Notes under the pieces: generated by a model
Seen by the model: the letters and a program-made list of their open reading frames with translations, nothing else
The model's database searches: none
What the model was told of the DNA's origin: nothing
Made by a program: the position numbers and the translations under genes
In this document: piece by piece, positions 36,508-46,021 of the stretch
Position numbering within the stretch: the first letter of the stretch is position 1
Layout: each line of letters begins with the position of its first letter
Origin: an uncultured bacterium
GTDB taxonomy: Bacteria; Cyanobacteriota; Vampirovibrionia; Gastranaerophilales; Gastranaerophilaceae
Assembly: GCA_949292175.1 (NCBI GenBank)
Contig: CASEYJ010000013.1
Location: 1-64,000 of the forward strand
Length of the DNA stretch: 64,000 bases
Reading direction: 5' to 3'

Positions 36508-36526
36508 TGATACAATACCAATTGTA
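36508..36526 (+). promoter_or_regulatory. Extended -10 promoter with inverted repeat before rfbC
   Basis: TGATACAAT (36508-36516) is an extended -10 without a clear -35. TACAAT (36511-36516) is repeated as its complement ATTGTA (36521-36526) over a 4-nt gap, so a dyad covers the -10 and start region. AGGGGGA precedes the rfbC ATG. Confidence 0.5.
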
Positions 36527-36540
36527 TAGGGGGATATTTT

Positions 36541-37086
36541 ATGCCGTTTGAATTTGAAAGACAAAAAATTAAAGATGTAATCTTAGTAAAACCTAAGGTT
36601 TTTGGAGATAATAGAGGCTTTTTTATGGAATCTTATAAAAAGTCAGACTTTGTTAAGAATGGGATTGATGTAGATTTTGTACAAGACAATCATTCAAAAT
36701 CTTCAGCACATGTTTTAAGAGGGTTACATTATCAAGAAGCTCCATTTGGACAGGCTAAACTTGTCAGATGCAGTAGAGGTCGTATATATGATGTTGCCGT
36801 TGATATTAGAAAAGGTTCAGAAACTTTTGGAGAGTATGTGAAAGTTGAACTTTCAGAAGATAATAAACAGATGTTATATATTCCTGACGGTTTTGCTCAT
36901 GGATTTGTAGTTTTATCTGATGAGGCTGAGCTTTTATATAAAACTTCAAGCGAATATGCGCCACAAGCGGATCGTGGTCTTCGATGGAATGATAAGGATA
37001 TAAATATTGATTGGGAAATTGATTTTGAACCTATTCTGTCAGAAAAAGATATGGTACAACCTTTACTTAAGGAGGTTTTTAAATAG
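36541..37086 (+). CDS. rfbC: dTDP-4-dehydrorhamnose 3,5-epimerase (181 aa)
   Basis: The cupin-type RmlC fold is indicated by FGDNRGFFMESYKKSDF, QDNHSKSSAHVLRGLHYQ with the catalytic His, VRCSRGRIYDVAVDIRKGSETFG and MLYIPDGFAHGFVVLSDEAELLYK. It converts dTDP-4-keto-6-deoxyglucose to the 4-keto-L-rhamnose form, step 3 of dTDP-L-rhamnose synthesis. Length is normal. It begins a run of nearly abutting genes (rfbC, rfbB, rfbD, rfbA) that together cover the whole pathway. Confidence 0.96.
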   Translation: MPFEFERQKIKDVILVKPKVFGDNRGFFMESYKKSDFVKNGIDVDFVQDNHSKSSAHVLRGLHYQEAPFGQAKLVRCSRGRIYDVAVDIRKGSETFGEYVKVELSEDNKQMLYIPDGFAHGFVVLSDEAELLYKTSSEYAPQADRGLRWNDKDINIDWEIDFEPILSEKDMVQPLLKEVFK

Positions 37087-38076
37087 ATGAAAACGTTATT
37101 GGTTACAGGTGGAGCAGGATTTATCGGGAATTGTTTTGTTAGACATATTCTCAATAAATATTCCGATTATAAAGTTATAAATCTCGATGCGCTTACTTAT
37201 TGCGGAAATCTTGAAAACTTGAAGGATGTTCAGGATAACCCTAATTATGAATTTGTTAAAGGAAATATTTGTGATAGAGATTTAGTTAGAGAGTTAGTAA
37301 AAGAAGCTGATTGTGTTGTGAACTTTGCAGCAGAATCTCACGTTGATAATTCAATTAAGCATCCGGAAATTTTTGTAGAAACAAACGTTCAAGGAACTTT
37401 GAATTTGCTTCAAGCGTCAAAAGAGCTTGGGGTAGAAAGATATTTGCAGGTTTCTACGGATGAAGTTTATGGAACTCTTGGTAAGGACGGATATTTTTAC
37501 GAAACGACCCCGTTAGCTCCGAATTCTCCTTATTCAGCGTCTAAGGCTGGGGCGGACTTGCTTGTAAGAGCTTATTATGAAACTTACAAAATGCCTGTTT
37601 TGAATACCAGATGTTCTAATAATTACGGGCCTTATCAATATCCGGAAAAACTCATCCCATTCTTTATTTCAAAATTGTTGAGGGGTGAAAAAGTTCCTGT
37701 GTATGGTGATGGTTTGAATGTTAGAGACTGGTTATATGTTTATGACCATTGTGAAGCCATTGATGTCGTTTTACATAAAGGGAAAGTCGGCGAAGTTTAT
37801 AACATTGGCGGACATAACGAAAAAACTAATCTTGAAATTACAAGACTTCTGCTTGATGCAATGGGTAAGGATGAAAGTTCTATTGAATATGTTCAGGACA
37901 GACTCGGGCATGATAGACGTTATGCAATTTCAAACGATAAAATTACTTCAGAACTAGGTTGGGCTCCTTCTGTGACCTTTGAAGAAGGTATTAAGCTTAC
38001 AATTGATTGGTATTTGAATAATATTGAGTGGATGAAGAATATAGAACAAAAAAGAAATAAGGCGGCTACATTATGA
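37087..38076 (+). CDS. rfbB: dTDP-glucose 4,6-dehydratase (329 aa)
   Basis: Short-chain dehydrogenase fold with NAD motif TGGAGFIGN at the N-terminus, NFAAESHVDNSI, the STDEVYGTL block with the catalytic Thr-Asp-Glu, and YSASKAGADLL with the Tyr-x3-Lys pair. It makes dTDP-4-keto-6-deoxy-D-glucose, the second step of rhamnose synthesis. The ATG immediately follows the rfbC stop and the end overlaps rfbD by 4 bp. Confidence 0.96.
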   Translation: MKTLLVTGGAGFIGNCFVRHILNKYSDYKVINLDALTYCGNLENLKDVQDNPNYEFVKGNICDRDLVRELVKEADCVVNFAAESHVDNSIKHPEIFVETNVQGTLNLLQASKELGVERYLQVSTDEVYGTLGKDGYFYETTPLAPNSPYSASKAGADLLVRAYYETYKMPVLNTRCSNNYGPYQYPEKLIPFFISKLLRGEKVPVYGDGLNVRDWLYVYDHCEAIDVVLHKGKVGEVYNIGGHNEKTNLEITRLLLDAMGKDESSIEYVQDRLGHDRRYAISNDKITSELGWAPSVTFEEGIKLTIDWYLNNIEWMKNIEQKRNKAATL

Positions 38077-38918
38077 TGAAAGTTTTGGTTACCGGTGCAA
38101 ATGGAATGTTGGGACAGGACTTATGCCCAATATTGGAAGATAATGGATATGAAGTTGTAGAAACAGACGTTGAGTCTATGGATATCACAGATATCGATTC
38201 TGTTAAGTCTGTTTTAGAGCAAGAAAATCCCGATGTCGTTATTCATTGTGCAGCTTATACTAACGTAGATAAAGCTGAAGAAGACTTGAAAACGGCAGAG
38301 TTGATAAATGTGACCGGAACAGAAAATGTGGCTGAAGTTTGTGGCAAGTCTGGAATTACTCTTGTTTATATTTCAACTGATTATGTATTTGATGGAACTA
38401 AAAACGAACCTTATAAACCTGATGATAGAGTGAACCCGATTAATAATTACGGGATGACCAAATACGAGGGTGAAGAGGCTGTGAGAAGCTTGTGTGACAA
38501 ATATTATGTAGCAAGAACCTCTTGGCTTTATGGACACCATGGAAAGAATTTCGTAGAGACAATGTTAACCATTGCTAAAAAGAACGGTGGGCTTAAGGTT
38601 GTTGATGATCAAGTCGGATGTCCTACTTGGACTGTTGAATTGGCAAATGGTATTGTGAAACTTTTAAAAGGTGCAGAGTATGGAACATACCAGATTTGTG
38701 GTTCGGGGTACACAAGTTGGTATGGTTTTGCTGAAGAGATATTTAAACAGGCAGGTTTAGATGTTGATTTGAAGCCTTGTACGACTTCAGAATTTCCTCG
38801 TCCTGCTAAACGTCCTGCATATAGCGTTATGGATAATTCCGGAATTTGCAGAGATTGGCGTGTCGCATTAAAAGATTATATGGGCTTAAGAATTGAAGAT
38901 GAAGAGGAGGAAATGTAA
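38073..38918 (+). CDS. rfbD: dTDP-4-dehydrorhamnose reductase (281 aa)
   Basis: NADPH-binding [24 protein letters not shown] block ([14 protein letters not shown]), [10 protein letters not shown] and [11 protein letters not shown] with the catalytic Tyr-x3-Lys match RmlD. It reduces the keto sugar to dTDP-L-rhamnose. Two ATG codons in tandem (38073 and 38076) overlap the rfbB stop. The end is 2 bp from rfbA. Confidence 0.95.
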   Translation: MMKVLVTGANGMLGQDLCPILEDNGYEVVETDVESMDITDIDSVKSVLEQENPDVVIHCAAYTNVDKAEEDLKTAELINVTGTENVAEVCGKSGITLVYISTDYVFDGTKNEPYKPDDRVNPINNYGMTKYEGEEAVRSLCDKYYVARTSWLYGHHGKNFVETMLTIAKKNGGLKVVDDQVGCPTWTVELANGIVKLLKGAEYGTYQICGSGYTSWYGFAEEIFKQAGLDVDLKPCTTSEFPRPAKRPAYSVMDNSGICRDWRVALKDYMGLRIEDEEEEM

Positions 38919-38920
38919 AG

Positions 38921-39793
38921 ATGAAAGGTATTGTCCTCGCAGGTGGTACTGGCAGCAGACTTTATCCGTCAACGATTGCTGTTTCAAAACAGCTTTTGCC
39001 GATATATGATAAGCCAATGATATATCATCCGATATCAGTGTTAATGTTGGCCGGTATTAGAGATATTCTTATAATCTCAACTCCTCACGATTTGCCGAAT
39101 TTTAAGAAATTACTTGGCGACGGTTCACAGTACGGTGTTCGTTTTTCTTATGAGGAACAACCTCGTCCTGAGGGACTTGCGCAGGCATTTATTATCGGCG
39201 AAGATTTTATCGGAGATGATTCTGTTGCTTTGATTTTAGGTGATAATATTTTTTATGGCTCAGGTTTTTCTGGTTTGCTGAAAAAGTCGGTCGATGTTGT
39301 CAAAACTGATGGTGCGGTTATTTTTGGCTATCCTGTGAAAGATCCGGAACGCTTTGGCGTTGTTGAGTTTGATAGAAACAAAAATGTTATTTCTTTGGAG
39401 GAAAAACCTAAAAATCCAAAATCTAATTACGCAGTTACAGGTTTATATTTTTATGATAACAAAGTTGTTGAGTATGCTAAAAAATTAAAACCATCTGCTC
39501 GAGGGGAATTAGAAATTACTGATTTGAACAACTGTTATAGGGAAAATGGTAATTTAAAAGTTGAATTGTTAGGAAGAGGATTTGCGTGGCTTGATACAGG
39601 AACTCATGAATCTATGTTGCAGGCAAGTCAGTATGTAAGAACGATAGAGGAAAACCAAGGTATAAAAATTGCTTGTCTTGAGGAAGTTGCTTATAGAATG
39701 GGCTATCTATCAAAGGAAGAAATTAAAGCAAACCTTGCCAAAATCAGTAATAATGAGTATTATAGTTATATAAACAGTATAGTTGAGGGCTAA
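38921..39793 (+). CDS. rfbA: Glucose-1-phosphate thymidylyltransferase (290 aa)
   Basis: The nucleotide-binding motif [33 protein letters not shown], the base-binding [28 protein letters not shown], the GVVEFD and [20 protein letters not shown] blocks and [16 protein letters not shown] are all canonical RmlA. It activates glucose-1-phosphate with dTTP, the first step of the rhamnose pathway. A second, divergent copy lies at 42055. It abuts the UDP-xylose synthase gene. Confidence 0.95.
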   Translation: MKGIVLAGGTGSRLYPSTIAVSKQLLPIYDKPMIYHPISVLMLAGIRDILIISTPHDLPNFKKLLGDGSQYGVRFSYEEQPRPEGLAQAFIIGEDFIGDDSVALILGDNIFYGSGFSGLLKKSVDVVKTDGAVIFGYPVKDPERFGVVEFDRNKNVISLEEKPKNPKSNYAVTGLYFYDNKVVEYAKKLKPSARGELEITDLNNCYRENGNLKVELLGRGFAWLDTGTHESMLQASQYVRTIEENQGIKIACLEEVAYRMGYLSKEEIKANLAKISNNEYYSYINSIVEG

Positions 39794-40738
39794 ATGAAAA
39801 GAGTACTTGTAACAGGCGGGGCCGGATTTATCGGTAGTCATTTGTGTGAGCGTTTGCTTAATGACGGTAATGACGTAATTTGTTTGGATAATTTTTTTAC
39901 TGGTTCAAAAGATAATATTAGGCATTTGCTAAAGAATGATCATTTTGAACTTGTTCGCCACGATGTTACAAAGGAATTTTTTGCTGAAGTTGATCAGATT
40001 TATAATCTTGCTTGTCCTGCAAGCCCTCCGCATTATCAGTATAATGCCATTAAGACGATAAAAACATCTGTTTTAGGTGCCATGCATATGTTAGGTCTTG
40101 CAAAACGTTGTAATGCGACAATTTTGCAGGCTTCGACCAGTGAGGTTTATGGAGATCCGCAAGTTCACCCTCAGCAGGAATGCTACTGGGGTAATGTTAA
40201 CCCTATCGGTGTCAGGAGTTGTTATGATGAGGGTAAACGTTGCGCTGAAACTTTAATGATGGATTATCATCGCCAGAATAACGTAGATACAAGAATTGTT
40301 CGTATTTTTAATACGTATGGTCCAAATATGGCAATGAATGACGGACGAGTAGTTTCTAATTTTATTATTCAAGCTTTAAAAGGTGATGATATCACGATTT
40401 ATGGTGATGGCTCTCAGACACGTTCTTTCTGTTATGTGTCAGATTTAGTTGAGGGACTGGTTAGAATGATGAATAATCCTCAAAAATTCATTGGACCTGT
40501 AAATTTGGGTAATCCTTCAGAGCGTACAATTTTAGATTTTGCAAAATATATTATTGAATTGACAAATTCTAATTCCAAAATTGTATTCAAGGATTTACCA
40601 AAAGATGATCCTGTAAAGAGAAAACCTGATATATCTTTAGCACAAAGAGAATTAAATTGGAGTCCTAGTGTGGATATAAAAGAAGGTTTGATGAAGACGA
40701 TTGAGTATTTTGATGCGAAGATTAAGGAGCAAAACTAG
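39794..40738 (+). CDS. UDP-glucuronate decarboxylase / UDP-xylose synthase (314 aa)
   Basis: An extended short-chain dehydrogenase with [16 protein letters not shown] and the UXS-specific [81 protein letters not shown] (Tyr-x3-Lys) and [10 protein letters not shown]. It turns UDP-glucuronate into UDP-xylose. Its substrate is made by the UDP-glucose dehydrogenase encoded directly after it. Length and motifs are normal. Confidence 0.94.
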   Translation: MKRVLVTGGAGFIGSHLCERLLNDGNDVICLDNFFTGSKDNIRHLLKNDHFELVRHDVTKEFFAEVDQIYNLACPASPPHYQYNAIKTIKTSVLGAMHMLGLAKRCNATILQASTSEVYGDPQVHPQQECYWGNVNPIGVRSCYDEGKRCAETLMMDYHRQNNVDTRIVRIFNTYGPNMAMNDGRVVSNFIIQALKGDDITIYGDGSQTRSFCYVSDLVEGLVRMMNNPQKFIGPVNLGNPSERTILDFAKYIIELTNSNSKIVFKDLPKDDPVKRKPDISLAQRELNWSPSVDIKEGLMKTIEYFDAKIKEQN

Positions 40739-42040
40739 ATGAAGGTTTGTGTTATCGGAACCGGATATGTTGGGCTTGTTGCAGGTGCGTGCCTTGCAGA
40801 GATGGGAAATAATGTTATTTGTGTAGATAATGATACTAAGAAACTTGAGATGATTTCTCAAGGTAATATTCCGATTTATGAACCCGGGTTGGAAGATTTA
40901 ATAACGGTTAATGTTGGTGAAGGCAGATTAAAGTTTTCATCAGATTTGGCGGATGCTGTTGAAAAATCTTTGATATGTTTTATCGCGGTTGGAACTCCTC
41001 AAGGTGAGGATGGTTCTGCGGATTTACAGTATGTAATGAATGTTGCGGAAAGTATTGGAAAATCGATTAACGGATACAAAGTTATCGTAGATAAATCGAC
41101 TGTTCCTGTCGGAACTGCGGAAAAGGTTGCAGAGATTATAGGAAAATATACCAAAGAATCTTTTGATGTGGTTTCAAATCCGGAATTTTTGAAGCAAGGA
41201 GCTGCGGTTGAAGATTTTTTGCGTCCGGATAGAGTTATAATTGGGACCAATTCAGAAAAAGCAAAAAATATTATGCTTGAATTGTATGAGCCGTTTGTGA
41301 GAAATCAAAACCCAATAATTACTATGGATACACGTTCTGCTGAGATGGTTAAGTATGCATCAAATTCTTTTTTGGCCGTTAAAATTTCTTATGCGAACGA
41401 GATTGCTAATCTTTGTGAGGCTGTTGGGGCTGATGCGAATATGGTTCGATTGGGAATGTGTGCAGATACCAGAATCGGTACAAAATTCCTTTATCCAGGA
41501 TTAGGTTATGGTGGAAGCTGCTTTCCTAAGGATGTAAAAGCTATTTTAAAAACTGCAAGAGATAACGGGGCTGAGTGTCCTATTATTGAAAGTGCGAATA
41601 AAACTAATAGACACCAGCGAGAACTGTTTATTAAAAAGATTCTGAAGAGGTTTGGTGAAGATTTGAGCGGAAAGACTTTTGCGGTTTGGGGTTTGGCTTT
41701 TAAACCTAAGACTAATGATATGCGTGAAGCGCCTTCCATTACTATCATTAATGCGCTTCTTGAAAGAGGTGCAAAGATTCAGGCTTATGATCCAAAAGCT
41801 TATGATTGTGCCAAAATTATTTTTGGTGATAGAATTGAGTATATGAACTCTTCATACGAGGCATTAAGAGATGCGGATTGCATGCTTTTGATTACTGAGT
41901 GGAATGAGTTTAGAAGGCCTGATTTCGATAGAATAAAGAAATGTTTAAAAACACCGATAATTTTTGATGGTAGAAATCAGTATAATTATGATAAAATGAT
42001 AAAAAACGGTTTTGAATATTATCAAGTCGGTAGGAAATAA
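40739..42040 (+). CDS. ugd: UDP-glucose 6-dehydrogenase (433 aa)
   Basis: N-terminal NAD-binding GTGYVGLVAGACLAEMGNNV, IAVGTPQGEDGSADL, VDKSTVPVGT, SNPEFLKQGAAVEDFLRPDR, KYASNSFLAVKISYANEIANL and the catalytic Cys in LGYGGSCFPKDVKA identify the UDP-glucose/GDP-mannose dehydrogenase family, UDP-glucose branch. It oxidises UDP-glucose to UDP-glucuronate, feeding the preceding UDP-xylose synthase. The ATG immediately follows the stop of that gene. Confidence 0.95.
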   Translation: MKVCVIGTGYVGLVAGACLAEMGNNVICVDNDTKKLEMISQGNIPIYEPGLEDLITVNVGEGRLKFSSDLADAVEKSLICFIAVGTPQGEDGSADLQYVMNVAESIGKSINGYKVIVDKSTVPVGTAEKVAEIIGKYTKESFDVVSNPEFLKQGAAVEDFLRPDRVIIGTNSEKAKNIMLELYEPFVRNQNPIITMDTRSAEMVKYASNSFLAVKISYANEIANLCEAVGADANMVRLGMCADTRIGTKFLYPGLGYGGSCFPKDVKAILKTARDNGAECPIIESANKTNRHQRELFIKKILKRFGEDLSGKTFAVWGLAFKPKTNDMREAPSITIINALLERGAKIQAYDPKAYDCAKIIFGDRIEYMNSSYEALRDADCMLLITEWNEFRRPDFDRIKKCLKTPIIFDGRNQYNYDKMIKNGFEYYQVGRK

Positions 42041-42054
42041 GAAAGGGATATTAA

Positions 42055-42939
42055 ATGAAAGGTATAATATTAGCAGCAGGAGCGGGAACAAGATTATATC
42101 CGGCATCTCAGCCTATATCTAAAATTTTATTGTCTATTTACGACAAGCCGATGATTTATTATCCTATTTCTACGTTAATGCTTGCAGGAATTAGAGATAT
42201 TTTGATAATTACAAACGAAGCTGATTACGATAATTTTAGAAAGTTATTAGGCGACGGTTCTAATTTCGGACTTAATATTGAGTATAAAATTCAGTATGTA
42301 CAACGTGGAATTGCAGATGCATTTTTGATAGGGGAAGATTTCATTAACGGTGATGATGTAGCTTTGATATTGGGAGATAATATTTTCCACGGTCACGGAT
42401 TTTCAACTATTATGCATGATGCTATTCAAAATAATATCGGTGCTACTGTCTTTGGATATACTGTAAAAGATCCGGAACGTTTCGGTGTGGTTGAATTTGA
42501 TTCAAATAAAAAAGTTCTATCTTTGGAAGAGAAACCTAAGCATCCAAAATCAGATTATGCTGTTACCGGTTTGTATTTTTACGACGGTAATGTTTGTGAT
42601 TATGCTAAAATGCTTAAGCCATCCGCTCGTGGTGAGTTGGAAATTACTGATTTAAATAAGATTTATTTAGAAAAAGGAACTTTGAAAGTAGAAATACTCG
42701 GAAGAGGTTTTGCTTGGCTTGATACAGGAACTCATGATTCAATGTTGCAGGCTAGTAACTTTGTTCAGTCAATGGAGCTTAATAAGGGTGAAAAAATCGC
42801 TTGTCTTGAAGAAGTTGCTTATTTAAACGGTTTTTTGAGCGGAGAAACAATCTTAAAGAATATTGAAGGTTATAAGAGCGATTATTACGATTATGTTCGT
42901 AACGTAATTTTAAAGAGTATGACCGGTGTCAGAGTGTAA
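42055..42939 (+). CDS. Divergent RmlA-like sugar-phosphate nucleotidyltransferase (294 aa)
   Basis: This is a paralogue of the rfbA at 38921 with the same layout ([47 protein letters not shown]). In the substrate-binding motifs the usual KQLLP reads KILLS, and the usual QPxPxGLAQAF reads QYVQRGIADAF. Catalytic Arg/Lys residues are kept. The changes around the base- and sugar-binding sites suggest a shifted nucleotide or sugar preference (inference), or a relaxed duplicate. It is 14 bp after ugd and closes the glycan operon. GAAAGGG lies before its ATG. Confidence 0.9.
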   Translation: MKGIILAAGAGTRLYPASQPISKILLSIYDKPMIYYPISTLMLAGIRDILIITNEADYDNFRKLLGDGSNFGLNIEYKIQYVQRGIADAFLIGEDFINGDDVALILGDNIFHGHGFSTIMHDAIQNNIGATVFGYTVKDPERFGVVEFDSNKKVLSLEEKPKHPKSDYAVTGLYFYDGNVCDYAKMLKPSARGELEITDLNKIYLEKGTLKVEILGRGFAWLDTGTHDSMLQASNFVQSMELNKGEKIACLEEVAYLNGFLSGETILKNIEGYKSDYYDYVRNVILKSMTGVRV

Positions 42940-42959
42940 GATTAAAAATCTTAAAAATC

Positions 42960-42988
42960 TTGCAAGATAACCTCGGTTAGGCTATCCT
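42960..42988 (+). promoter_or_regulatory. Promoter placed for a leaderless recN transcript
   Basis: -35 TTGCAA (42960-42965), 17-bp spacer, -10 TATCCT (42983-42988), then six bases to ATG 42995. No Shine-Dalgarno is present. Confidence 0.65.
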
Positions 42989-42994
42989 ATTGTT

Positions 42995-44647
42995 ATGATT
43001 AAGCAATTAAAGTTAAAAGATTATATATTGATTGATGAACTTGAAGCGAATTTTCATTCAGGTTTGAATGTTATTACGGGTGAGACCGGTGCCGGTAAAA
43101 GTATTTTAATTTCTGCAATTGACTTGGCATTTTCTTCTCGTGTTTCAAAAGATGTGATAAAAAATGGTTGCGACAAGGCTGTTATTGAGCTTCTTATTGA
43201 GAATACAAAGCATAATTTATCGGGGCTTTTTGAAGAAAACGGGATTGATAATTTTGGTTCAGAGATTGTTTTAACGAAAGAGATTACTCAAAATTCTGTT
43301 AGAACAAGGCTTAACGGAACTTTGATAAATCAAGATTTTTTAAAGCAGATTAAATCTTTGTTTTTGGATATTCACTCTCAGCACCAAACTTATGTATTTA
43401 TGCAGCCAAAACATCATATTACGCTTTTGGATAACTATGCAAAAGATGTTTATGGCAGTAAGCTTGAAGAGTACAAAAGTGTTTATAAAAAATATGTAGA
43501 TACCAAGAATCTTCTTGAACAGGCTAAAAATTCTGCTGATAATACCGAATCTCAAATCGAATTTTTACAGTTTCAGGTAAATGAGATAGAAGAGGCTGAA
43601 ATTCAAAGTGCAAACGAAGACGAAGAATTAGAACAGGAGCTTGAAGTTTTAGCAAATGCTGAAAAACTTAAGGAGCTTACAGGGCAAGCTTATTGGGCAA
43701 TTAGTGGGGATGATGGCTCAATCCTTGAGGCTTTTGGTAAAATTAAGCAGAATGTTTCAAAGGCATCAGGTATGGACCAAAAGCTCGAAGAACTTGAGCA
43801 AAGGCTGATTGATGTTGTCGAAAATTTGCACGATATAGGTGCAGAACTTCGAGATTATAGTCAAAATCTTGATAACGATACAGAAAGGCTTAACGAAATT
43901 CAAGAGAGATTATATTTGCTTGATAAGTTGAAACGTAAATATGGCGGTACATTAGAAGAAGTTCTGAAAACTCATGATAAGCTTGCTGATGAACTTTCCG
44001 GAATAGAGTTTTCTTCTAAGAATGTTGAGGCATTAGAAGCTGAGGTTGAAGCTTTACATTCACAACTTGTCGAAATCGCTTCACTTATTAGTGAAAATAG
44101 GAAGAATTATGCAAAAGTTTTGTCAGTTTATATTCAGGAAAAGCTGGAAAAACTGGAATTGCCTAAGGCGAGATTTGAAATAGCTGTTACTGATAAGGAG
44201 CTTGGTTCTGATGGGTGTGATAATGTGGAATTTTTAATTTCAACAAACGTTTCAGAAGATTTAAGACCTCTTGCAAAGGTAGCTTCTGGTGGTGAAATTT
44301 CCAGAGTAATGCTTGCTATAAAATCAATTTTTGCTCAGTCTGATGATATTGATACGGTAATTTTTGATGAAATTGATACAGGTATTTCAGGAAAGGCTTC
44401 TCAAAGTGTTGCTGATGAAATAAAAGAGTTGGCTAAATTCCACCAGATTATTCTTATCACACACCAGCCTATAATTGCTTCTAAGGCAGATAAACATTTT
44501 TATGTAAGAAAATCACAATCAGATGAGACGAAGGTTGAAGTGTATGTATTAACCGGAGATAACAAGGTTAAGGCTTTGGCAGAGCTTGCTGGTGGTGAGA
44601 TTAACGAACAGTCAATTGAGTTTGCAAAATCTTTAATCGAGGCTTAG
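42995..44647 (+). CDS. recN: DNA repair protein RecN (550 aa)
   Basis: An SMC-like ATPase with Walker A GETGAGKS (residues 29-36), a long coiled coil (about 150-370), the signature VASGGEISRVMLAIKSIF and Walker B VIFDEIDTGISG, followed by ITHQPIIASKAD. RecN helps in double-strand-break repair by holding DNA ends. Length is typical. The ATG has no Shine-Dalgarno but lies six bases after a -10-like TATCCT. It is separated by 55 bp from the glycan cluster and is probably its own unit. Confidence 0.95.
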   Translation: MIKQLKLKDYILIDELEANFHSGLNVITGETGAGKSILISAIDLAFSSRVSKDVIKNGCDKAVIELLIENTKHNLSGLFEENGIDNFGSEIVLTKEITQNSVRTRLNGTLINQDFLKQIKSLFLDIHSQHQTYVFMQPKHHITLLDNYAKDVYGSKLEEYKSVYKKYVDTKNLLEQAKNSADNTESQIEFLQFQVNEIEEAEIQSANEDEELEQELEVLANAEKLKELTGQAYWAISGDDGSILEAFGKIKQNVSKASGMDQKLEELEQRLIDVVENLHDIGAELRDYSQNLDNDTERLNEIQERLYLLDKLKRKYGGTLEEVLKTHDKLADELSGIEFSSKNVEALEAEVEALHSQLVEIASLISENRKNYAKVLSVYIQEKLEKLELPKARFEIAVTDKELGSDGCDNVEFLISTNVSEDLRPLAKVASGGEISRVMLAIKSIFAQSDDIDTVIFDEIDTGISGKASQSVADEIKELAKFHQIILITHQPIIASKADKHFYVRKSQSDETKVEVYVLTGDNKVKALAELAGGEINEQSIEFAKSLIEA

Positions 44648-44676
44648 GCGTGATAACAGGTGAATAAGGAGGGTGT

Positions 44677-45963
44677 ATGAAGTGTCCTAAATGCAAAGAA
44701 AGCTTTAATTTGTTTTCTTGTACCGGATTAAAAGTCAAGTATTGTAAGACTTGTAGATCTGTTTTTATTAAGTTCTCGGAGTTACAAAAACTTGGAGAAA
44801 AACTGGATTTAAAAATTCCGCTTTTGAATCCGGCTGAGATGAAGCCTATTCAGGTAAAAGAGGAATTTATAAGTTGTCCTGAATGCGGAAAAATGATGGA
44901 GAAGGTTTATTTTAGCGGAATTGCTGTGGATAAATGTTCGGACTGTGATTCTATATTTTTTGAAAATGGAGAGCTTGCAAGATACTTTAATTTATTCTTG
45001 AGAAAAAGTGTTGGTGTTATGGATAATTTAAAGTTTCTTGAGTTAGTTTGTGATGATGCTGTAAATGAGAAAGAGGAATTTGTTATGCAAGATATTGAAA
45101 TTCAAAGTAAGGAGAAAGAGTTTAGTGTAGCTTCTATTAATGGATTTGCTATGTTATTTTTCCTTTTTATTTTTGCATTGATAATATTTACGTGTTTTTT
45201 ATACTCGCTGATTGCGTTGGGCGTAATTATGGTTGTTATATTAGTCGTACTATTGCCCGGCTTTAAACTTCTTAGACCGCAAGAGGCATTGGTGCTTACA
45301 TTTTTTGGTAAGTATATTGGAACATTAAAAGGTGCAGGATTTCATTATGTAAACCCTTTTGCTCAGAGTGTTACAGTGCTTGAGCCTATTTCTTTGAAAG
45401 CAAGAACTCTTGATAACGGTAAACAAAAGATAAATGATGAACTTGGTAATCCTATCGAAGTTGGTATTATTGTTATTTGGGAAGTTCAGGATACTGCAAA
45501 AGCTATATTTAATGTTGAAGATTATACAACATTTTTGGCATCTCAAAGTGATTCTGCGCTTAGAAATATTGTTAGAATGTATCCTTATGATGCTCCAGAA
45601 GACTCAAATGTTGAATCTTTGAGAGGAGATAGTCAGGAAATTTCTGCAAAATTAAAAGCTGAAATTCAACGCAATGTTTCTGTTGCAGGTTTGAATATTG
45701 TTGATGCTAAGATTACTCACCTTGCTTATGCGCCTGAAATTGCTGTTGCAATGCTTCAAAGACAGCAGGCTGCAGCCATAATAGATGCAAAGAAAACTAT
45801 TGTTGAAGGTGCTGTTAGTATGGTTGAGATGGCATTGAATAAATTAAGTGAGAACGGAATTGTTACTCTTGATGAAGCTGAAAAAGCAAAAATGGTTAAC
45901 AATTTGTTGGTAACGCTTTGTAGTAACAAAGAAGCTCAGCCGGTAGTTAAAAACGGATTGTAA
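44677..45963 (+). CDS. Double zinc-ribbon (zf-TFIIB-like) protein fused to an SPFH/Band 7 domain (428 aa)
   Basis: The N-terminus has two zinc ribbons: Cys3, Cys6, Cys23, Cys26 (CPKC..CKTC) and a second C-x2-C pair set (SCPECGK..DKCSDCDS) at about 67-90. Two hydrophobic segments (about 155-200) follow, then an SPFH/prohibitin-type domain (LRPQEALVLTFFGKYIGTLKGAGFHYVNPFAQ to about 375) with a C-terminal oligomerisation helix. SPFH proteins form membrane-bound rings in lipid microdomains and often restrain proteases. The zinc ribbons would face the cytoplasm if the membrane hairpin re-enters (inference). AAGGAGGG precedes the ATG. I have not seen this fusion described. Confidence 0.85.
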   Translation: MKCPKCKESFNLFSCTGLKVKYCKTCRSVFIKFSELQKLGEKLDLKIPLLNPAEMKPIQVKEEFISCPECGKMMEKVYFSGIAVDKCSDCDSIFFENGELARYFNLFLRKSVGVMDNLKFLELVCDDAVNEKEEFVMQDIEIQSKEKEFSVASINGFAMLFFLFIFALIIFTCFLYSLIALGVIMVVILVVLLPGFKLLRPQEALVLTFFGKYIGTLKGAGFHYVNPFAQSVTVLEPISLKARTLDNGKQKINDELGNPIEVGIIVIWEVQDTAKAIFNVEDYTTFLASQSDSALRNIVRMYPYDAPEDSNVESLRGDSQEISAKLKAEIQRNVSVAGLNIVDAKITHLAYAPEIAVAMLQRQQAAAIIDAKKTIVEGAVSMVEMALNKLSENGIVTLDEAEKAKMVNNLLVTLCSNKEAQPVVKNGL

Positions 45964-45983
45964 TTTAAAATTTTGAGATAAAG

Positions 45984-46016
45984 AAAGGCGAAGCTTTTTA
46001 TAAAGCTTCGCTTTAG
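45984..46016. terminator. Bidirectional terminator between the SPFH fusion and the sigma factor gene
   Basis: GCGAAGCTTT pairs with AAAGCTTCGC (45988-45997 with 46002-46011), loop TTTA, with flanking A and T tracts on both strands. It lies between convergent stops at 45963 and 46022. Confidence 0.85.
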
Positions 46017-46021
46017 TATAG

